From: Microcoleus sp. EPA2
GTDB taxonomy: Bacteria; Cyanobacteriota; Cyanobacteriia; Cyanobacteriales; Microcoleaceae
NCBI GenBank assembly: GCA_020882975.1
Contig: JAHRFD010000040.1
Location: 1 to 37,416, forward strand
Length of the DNA stretch: 37,416 bases
Direction: 5' to 3'
Under the pieces are notes generated by a model that searched no databases, was not told where the DNA came from, and saw only the letters and a list, made by a program, of their open reading frames with translations. Position 1 is the first letter of the stretch, and each line of letters starts with the position of its first letter. This document shows positions 32,814 to 37,416 of this stretch, piece by piece. A program made the translations under genes and the position numbers.

Positions 32814-32855
32814 ATCTTAGCCAGTGAGTTGAGTCAAAAATGTATTGAAAGTTAC
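32814..32855 (-). promoter_or_regulatory. NtcA-activated promoter of the guanidine operon
   Basis: Minus strand: GTAACTTTCAATAC (32855-32842) is a perfect GTA-N8-TAC NtcA box. After exactly 22 bases follows TAAGAT (32819-32814), matching the TA-N3-T -10 element. This is the canonical class II NtcA promoter. Transcription would begin about 32806-32808, just ahead of the riboswitch. Confidence 0.9.
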
Positions 32856-32986
32856 TCTCCTGGCTTTAAAAATACGATCTCAGTCCTGCGGGGGATACTG
32901 CTTGTTTGGAAAATTTGCGGGCAAATTTTAGTGACGATCGCCTGTTGAGCTAATAAAATAGATTGGTGACTCATGGCTTTTGACTA

Positions 32987-34414
32987 ATGAATCCTATTAA
33001 ATTCGGTACAGATGGCTGGCGCGGCATTATTGCTGACGATTTTACATTCGATCGAGTAGCGTTAGTCGCTCCGCTAGCAGCACAAGTTCTCGCACAAACC
33101 GGCGGCAATGATGCCAGCAGCGGTACCGTAATCGTCGGTCACGATCGCCGATTTTTGGCGGAAGATTTTGCCAAAACAGCGGCTGTTGCAGTCCAGAACG
33201 CAGGATTTGACGTGCTGCTGACCGATACTTACGCTCCTACTCCGGCTTTTAGTTTGGCCGCCAAACAGTTAAATGCTTTGGGCGCGATCGTCCTGACTGC
33301 CAGCCACAATCCCGGTGCATATTTAGGGTTAAAAGTCAAGGGCTCTTTTGGCGGTTCAGTTTCGCCGGAAGTGACGCAACAGATAGAAGCAAAGTTAGGA
33401 AATCCGGTGGCACTTTCAGCAACTCCCGGAAAATTGGAAAATTTTAATCCTTGGCCTGCTTACTGCAAAACCTTGCGGGAAATGGTCGATATTGATGGGA
33501 TTAAAGAGGCGATCGCCTCTAACAAAATTACCGTGTTTGTAGATGCCATGCACGGGGCGGCCGCCGGAGGATTGGCACAAATTTTAGAAGAAACAGTCCA
33601 CGAAGTCAATAGCGATCGCGATCCGCTGTTTGGAGGGGGTGCTCCCGAACCTTTGCCGCGCTACCTTTCGCAGTTGTTTCGGGTGATGCGAACTCACCAA
33701 CGCCAAAGCTCTGGTTTGTCGATCGGGTTTGTGTTTGACGGAGATAGCGATCGGATTGCTGCTGTTGACTCTAGCGGCAATTTTCTCAGTTCTCAAATCT
33801 TAGTTCCCATATTAATCGAACATTTAGCCAAACGGCGCGGGTTTACTGGGGAAGTGATTAAAACAGTCAGCGGTTCTGACATTATCCCCAAAATTGCTAA
33901 ATTGTACGACTTGCCCTTATTTGAAACGCCGATCGGTTACAAGTATATAGCCGATCGAATGTTGACCACCCAAGTGTTAGTCGGCGGCGAAGAATCGGGC
34001 GGAATCGGCTACGGTACGCACATCCCAGAAAGAGATGCTTTGTTGTCGGCGCTGTATTTGTTAGAAGCCGTTGTCAAATCCGGCGAAGATTTAAGCCAAA
34101 TCTATGCCAGATTGCAAAAAGAAACAGGCTTTACTTCAGCTTACGACAGAATCGACTTGCACTTAGCAAATATGGACGAACGTTCGCGTTTGGTGTCGCT
34201 GTTGGAAAATCAACCTTTAACAAAAATCGCCGATAAAGCAGTTGTAGATTGCAACAAAGTAGACGGATATAAATTCCGTTTAGCTGACGGAAATTGGCTG
34301 TTAATTCGGTTTAGCGGTACTGAACCAGTTTTGCGGTTATATTCAGAAGCTGCGACTTTGAAAGAAGTAATGCAAAACTTGAATTGGGCGAAAGATTGGG
34401 CGCAGAAAGGTTAA
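32987..34414 (+). CDS. Phosphoglucomutase/phosphomannomutase family protein
   Basis: 475 residues of the alpha-D-phosphohexomutase superfamily, which interconverts 1- and 6-phosphates of hexoses. All four active-site loops are present: TASHNPG with phospho-Ser106, the metal loop FDGDSDRIAAVD, the sugar loop GGEESGGIG and the phosphate loop RFSGTEPVLRLY. The N-terminal FGTDGWRGIIADDF is typical of the cyanobacterial slr1334-like type. Substrate could be glucose, mannose or glucosamine phosphate; sequence alone does not separate them. It is divergent from the guanidine operon across about 130 bases and is followed by a strong terminator. The gap 32856-32986 shows no other feature. Confidence 0.93.
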   Translation: MNPIKFGTDGWRGIIADDFTFDRVALVAPLAAQVLAQTGGNDASSGTVIVGHDRRFLAEDFAKTAAVAVQNAGFDVLLTDTYAPTPAFSLAAKQLNALGAIVLTASHNPGAYLGLKVKGSFGGSVSPEVTQQIEAKLGNPVALSATPGKLENFNPWPAYCKTLREMVDIDGIKEAIASNKITVFVDAMHGAAAGGLAQILEETVHEVNSDRDPLFGGGAPEPLPRYLSQLFRVMRTHQRQSSGLSIGFVFDGDSDRIAAVDSSGNFLSSQILVPILIEHLAKRRGFTGEVIKTVSGSDIIPKIAKLYDLPLFETPIGYKYIADRMLTTQVLVGGEESGGIGYGTHIPERDALLSALYLLEAVVKSGEDLSQIYARLQKETGFTSAYDRIDLHLANMDERSRLVSLLENQPLTKIADKAVVDCNKVDGYKFRLADGNWLLIRFSGTEPVLRLYSEAATLKEVMQNLNWAKDWAQKG

Positions 34415-34425
34415 ACAGTTGATAA

Positions 34426-34475
34426 TTGACAAGGGACAGCCAAATCAGCCCTAGGTTTTTGCTGTTCCTTGTCAA
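34426..34475 (+). terminator. Hairpin terminator after the phosphohexomutase gene
   Basis: TTGACAAGGGACAGC (34426-34440) pairs with GCTGTTCCTTGTCAA (34461-34475) in 14 of 15 positions, around a 20-base loop, then AAGTTAATTTTT. The remaining gap to rdgB includes a CTCTGTG(C/T)CCTCTG-type motif (34558-34582) that I recall as a common cyanobacterial intergenic sequence. Confidence 0.75.
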
Positions 34476-34662
34476 AAGTTAATTTTTAATGCTCCACCGT
34501 AATCTAAAAAAAGCAATAAAACCAGATTTATTTTCACTTGCTTCTCCCTGCTTATTCTCTGTGCCCTCTGTGTCCTCTGCGGTTAATAAAAACATTAACT
34601 TAGGCTGCGCCCATTTTAGCTAAATTTTTGTTAATATTGACCAGTAAGTTTTAATAGAAATA

Positions 34663-35247
34663 ATGACTAATCGTAAATTGCTAGTTGTCGCCACCAGCAA
34701 TCCCGGCAAACTCAAAGAAATGCAAGCTTATCTTCAGGATTTAGGGTGGGAATTGCAACTGAAACCCGAAGAGTTGGAAGTAGAAGAAACTGGCGATACA
34801 TTTATCGCTAATGCTTGTTTGAAAGCTGCGGAAATCGCCAAAGCAACTGGAGAATGGTCGATCGCAGATGATTCCGGTTTAATGGTAGATGCACTGGATG
34901 GCCAACCGGGAATTTATTCGGCGCGCTACGGGAAAACAGATGCTGACAGGATTGAGCGACTCCTCAAAGAATTAGGAAGCCAACACAACAGACAAGCCCA
35001 ATTTGTTTGCGCGATCGCCATTGCCCGTCCCGACGGTACAATTGCCCTACAAGTAGAAGGAATTTGTCGCGGTGAAATTCTGCAAAGTCCTCGCGGTACG
35101 GGAGGTTTCGGCTACGATCCCATTTTCTACATCCCCGCACAGCAACAGACGTTTGCAGAAATGACACCTGATACCAAGCGATCGTACTCTCACCGTGGCA
35201 AAGCATTCCAGTCTCTGTTACCACAAATAGAGACACTTGTCAAGTAA
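34663..35247 (+). CDS. rdgB: Non-canonical purine NTP pyrophosphatase (RdgB/HAM1)
   Basis: 194 residues. Hydrolyses dITP, ITP and XTP to monophosphates, keeping deaminated purines out of nucleic acids. Family motifs: ATSNPGKLKEM (nucleotide binding), ETGDTFIANACLKA, ADDSGLMVDALDGQPGIYSA with the catalytic Asp, RGTGGFGYDPIF and SHRGKAF at the C-terminal side. Length normal. It starts at ATG 34663 after a T-rich leader; no strong Shine-Dalgarno. It is convergent with glnB; the 95-base gap has a GATTCCCCATTCCCC-like simple repeat. Confidence 0.96.
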   Translation: MTNRKLLVVATSNPGKLKEMQAYLQDLGWELQLKPEELEVEETGDTFIANACLKAAEIAKATGEWSIADDSGLMVDALDGQPGIYSARYGKTDADRIERLLKELGSQHNRQAQFVCAIAIARPDGTIALQVEGICRGEILQSPRGTGGFGYDPIFYIPAQQQTFAEMTPDTKRSYSHRGKAFQSLLPQIETLVK

Positions 35248-35342
35248 AAGAATAGGGATATAGGGAGATAGCGAGAGGGCGACAGACGGCTACAAATTCC
35301 GATTCGCGATTCTCGATTCCCCATTCCCCATTCCCGAATTTC

Positions 35343-35681
35343 CTAGATTGCCTCTAGGTTTTTTTCACCAGTGCGAATACGGATAATTTGCTCTACAGGA
35401 GAGACAAAAATCTTGCCGTCGCCAATCTCGCCAGTGCGAGAAGCAGCGATGATTTTATCAACCACCATATCAACCTGATCGTTTTCAACAACGACCTCGA
35501 CCTTGAGTTTTTGCAAAAACTCAACCGTGTACTCAGAACCGCGATAGCGTTCAGTCATACCCTTCTGGCGGCCAAAACCTCTAACTTCAGAAACAGTCAT
35601 CCCTACAATGCCGGCATTGACAAGGGCGATTTTTACTTCGTCAAGTTTAAAGGGACGAATAATAGCTTCAACTTTTTTCAA
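35343..35681 (-). CDS. glnB: Nitrogen regulatory protein P-II
   Basis: 112 residues if translation starts at the TTG at 35679-35681. This start has AGGAG 8 bases upstream and gives exactly the canonical P-II length and numbering, with Ser49 in the T-loop RYRGSEYTVEF, the phosphorylation site known in cyanobacteria. A GTG at 35699 would add six residues and leave the Shine-Dalgarno inside the gene. P-II trimers sense 2-oxoglutarate, ATP and ADP and control NAG kinase, PipX and transporters, adjusting NtcA activity. Other hallmarks: ATP-binding GRQKG and the C-terminal GDGKIFVSPVEQIIRIRTGE. It could couple to the guanidine operon in this window through NtcA. Confidence 0.96.
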   Translation of the reverse strand: MKKVEAIIRPFKLDEVKIALVNAGIVGMTVSEVRGFGRQKGMTERYRGSEYTVEFLQKLKVEVVVENDQVDMVVDKIIAASRTGEIGDGKIFVSPVEQIIRIRTGEKNLEAI

Positions 35682-36022
35682 GTTTTTCACTCCTGACACT
35701 TACTTCTTTCGTTATATTACTTAATTGGGGTGACACCTTTTGATATCATTGCCAACGCCATTGCATTTGTAAAATATACTACCGTATATTCCAACGCCAT
35801 TGAAATGTAGACCAACCTTTGACAAATTCCTTGATTTTACTCAAGGCTGGGTTAGGTTGAGCCACTCGCAGTAAGGTGAAAAAGAGCGCAGCTTTTCAAC
35901 GGCGATCTGCTAAAACAGAAAAAGCACCTAGGAGACAGGAGTTTTCCCAGTCTCGATTTTGTGATGTCAAATTTGCACATATTCTTGAAAAATATAATTA
36001 GGCGGTCAGTTAAACTATTCCT
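35682..36022. other. 341-base divergent intergenic region between glnB and the MFS gene
   Basis: Holds the glnB control region (35752-35802, separate entry), a CCTTGA/TCAAGG hairpin near 35830-35848 and a -10-like TATAAT at 35993-35998 that may serve the MFS gene (no good -35). Otherwise nothing recognisable. Confidence 0.55.
35752..35802 (-). promoter_or_regulatory. glnB control region: NtcA-type box flanked by 12-base direct repeats
   Basis: A perfect GTA-N8-TAC (35769-35782) lies about 90 bases upstream of the glnB start. A palindrome AATATAC-TACC-GTATATT (35773-35790) overlaps it. The two lie between two exact copies of CCAACGCCATTG (35752-35763 and 35791-35802). The -10 is less clear than at gdmH: TGATAT lies about 20 bases downstream on the minus strand. 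NtcA control of glnB is established in cyanobacteria. Confidence 0.6.
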
Positions 36023-37312
36023 ATGCACCCAGCTAGCCCTCCCCCTGACCGCAACGGCCTTGATGCCCTGTTCCGAAATCGCCCCTTCCTCGCCTTGTGG
36101 ACTGGGCAGTTATTGGCCCAAGTGGCAGATAAGATTTTTTATGTATTGCTGATTATCCTCCTGAAAACAGGCGGTTACACGCCAGGGTACAATTCGGAAA
36201 ATTCCATGCTGTCAGCGGTGATGATTGCCTACACAGTGCCGGCAATCGTTTTTGGTTCCATAGCAGGTATTGTCGTGGACCGCTTTTCCAAGAAGCAAAT
36301 GCTGATTGGGTGCAACGTGATTCGCGCCCTCTTGATTGTCGCGATGACGTTTTTGCCCAAAGCCTTTGTCGTGCTTTTGGTGATTACGTTTTTGGTTTCT
36401 ACTGTTACCCAATTTTTTGCTCCCGCAGAAGCAGCCGCCATTCCCCTAGCAGTGGGGCGAGAGGGACTGATGTCCGCCAATGCCCTATTCGCCTCATCCA
36501 CGATGGGTGGCATCATTGTCGGTATGACCATCGGCGAACCGCTGTTTAGTTGGATCAAACACAGCTACGGAGCAGGTTCGCGAGAGTTTTTGCTGGGCGG
36601 GTTATACATCATCTCGGCCGGTTTGATTTATGGGATGCGTATCAAAGAAAATCATGCCGGCGGCAGTGCCAAAAACATCCATCCTTGGCAAGATTTTAAA
36701 GAAGGTTTGCGCTATTTGAAGAGCAATCCCCTTGTCAGTAACGCTATGCTACAGTTGACGATTTTGTATTCCGTGTTTGCTGCACTTCAGGTGTTGGCGA
36801 TCGCCCTTTCGGGTAAAATAGGTCTCAAAGAAACTCAATTTGGCTTTTTACTCGCTGCTGCGGGTGTAGGCATGGTATTTGGCGCAGCCTTTTTGGGACA
36901 TTGGGGGGATAGAGTGTACCACAAACCTTTACCATTAATTGGTTTCTTAATGATGGGTTTTGTATTGGTAATGTTTGCCTTTACCAGACAGTTGTGGTTG
37001 GGATTTAGTTTAAGCGCTTTGTTCGGTTTCGGGGCTTCACTGATTAACGGCCCGATGCAAGCGTTAATTCAAGAACAAACTCCTGAATCAATGAGAGGAA
37101 AAGTCTTTGGATTCGAGAACAATGCGATTAATATTGCCCTCAGCCTGCCTTTAGCGATTACCGGCCCGCTGACAGATGCTGTCGGTAAAGCCGTAAATTC
37201 CGATGACCTCGGTTTGCGGATCGTGTTGATGAGTTTGGGCTGTTTAGTAGCGGTAATGGGGATTGCAGCTTGGCGGCATACTCGCCATGTTTTACCAAAG
37301 AAATGGGTCTAA
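36023..37312 (+). CDS. MFS transporter
   Basis: 429 residues, multi-pass inner-membrane protein with about 11-12 hydrophobic helices. The family signature between helices 2 and 3 is seen as GSIAGIVVDRFSKKQMLIG. The first 30 residues are polar (MHPASPPPDRNGLDALFRNRPF). The general layout resembles DHA3-like drug or lysophospholipid transporters; the substrate is unknown. It is divergent from glnB and its stop coincides with the start of the hairpin belonging to a TnpB element, so the element probably sits right behind the gene. Confidence 0.9.
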   Translation: MHPASPPPDRNGLDALFRNRPFLALWTGQLLAQVADKIFYVLLIILLKTGGYTPGYNSENSMLSAVMIAYTVPAIVFGSIAGIVVDRFSKKQMLIGCNVIRALLIVAMTFLPKAFVVLLVITFLVSTVTQFFAPAEAAAIPLAVGREGLMSANALFASSTMGGIIVGMTIGEPLFSWIKHSYGAGSREFLLGGLYIISAGLIYGMRIKENHAGGSAKNIHPWQDFKEGLRYLKSNPLVSNAMLQLTILYSVFAALQVLAIALSGKIGLKETQFGFLLAAAGVGMVFGAAFLGHWGDRVYHKPLPLIGFLMMGFVLVMFAFTRQLWLGFSLSALFGFGASLINGPMQALIQEQTPESMRGKVFGFENNAINIALSLPLAITGPLTDAVGKAVNSDDLGLRIVLMSLGCLVAVMGIAAWRHTRHVLPKKWV

Positions 37313-37337
37313 AGCCCCGTCCTTATAGGACGGCTTT
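37311..37337 (+). mobile_element. Terminal hairpin of an IS200/IS605-type element (also possible MFS terminator)
   Basis: AAAG-CC-CCGTCCT (37311-37323), loop TAT, then AGGACGG-CTTT (37327-37337): an imperfect palindrome with a CC bulge, of the kind recognised at the ends of IS200/IS605 elements. It is followed by a TATAAT (37368-37373) and a TnpB-like start. It overlaps the MFS stop codon and may also terminate that gene. Confidence 0.55.
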
Positions 37338-37397
37338 AATTGTCCTTATTCTATCAGTCAGTCATGGTATAATAGAGCAAGTAAACAGCCAGTAAAA

Positions 37398-37416
37398 ATG
37401 AAAGCAAGATACCAAT
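37398..37416 (+). CDS. tnpB: TnpB-type transposase, N-terminal codons only (runs off the right edge)
   Basis: ATG at 37398 then codons for Lys-Ala-Arg-Tyr-Gln before the edge. MKARYQ is the usual start of cyanobacterial IS605 OrfB/TnpB proteins, and the hairpin and TATAAT upstream fit. Only six residues are visible, so this is a hypothesis from pattern memory. Confidence 0.5.

Overview
The window is chromosomal DNA from a cyanobacterium, most likely a filamentous Oscillatoriales-type (Microcoleus/Oscillatoria-like) organism; the genus is inference. Supporting evidence: frequent HIP1 octamers (GCGATCGC), heptamer-type short tandem repeats between genes, the cyanobacterial alkane pair ado-aar followed by accA, an SDR gene and folE, NtcA-type promoter boxes, and a multi-PAS/GAF hybrid kinase with a phytochrome-like GAF. 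No rRNA, tRNA or CRISPR array is visible.

Layout. (1) 1-2850: the tail of a TnpB-like transposase, an O-methyltransferase, a membrane coiled-coil protein, an acidic conserved protein and repeat/hairpin elements. (2) 2878-9222, all minus: a two-domain peptidoglycan hydrolase, three glycosyltransferases and two left-handed beta-helix acyltransferases, probably for an exported polysaccharide. (3) 9387-11743: a 5'-truncated tnpB, a histone-deacetylase-like enzyme and a divergent unknown gene. (4) 12027-18744: a 1574-residue hybrid histidine kinase overlapping a REC-GAF-PAS-adenylate cyclase, which looks like a split version of CyaC. (5) 18746-20995: a tandem-repeat tract, a conserved unknown gene and an orphan sugar-ABC permease. 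(6) 21174-26568: ado, aar, a broken terB-like gene, accA, SDR, folE. (7) 26767-32855, minus: a guanidine-utilisation operon. (8) 32987-37416: a phosphohexomutase, rdgB, glnB with an NtcA-type box, an MFS transporter, and the first codons of another tnpB running off the edge.

The most interesting part is region 7. A ureohydrolase that would ordinarily be called agmatinase is followed by HypA- and HypB-type nickel chaperones and a nitrate/sulfonate-type ABC transporter. This is the order known for the nickel-dependent guanidine hydrolase GdmH of Synechocystis. Its leader carries a clear guanidine-I (ykkC) riboswitch with an overlapping intrinsic terminator. Just upstream lies a textbook NtcA-activated promoter (GTA-N8-TAC, 22 nt, TAAGAT). 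The operon therefore reads as an AND gate: transcription under nitrogen limitation, read-through when guanidine is present, then import, hydrolysis to urea and ammonia, and nickel loading of the enzyme. Two of its intergenic gaps have been colonised by repeats.
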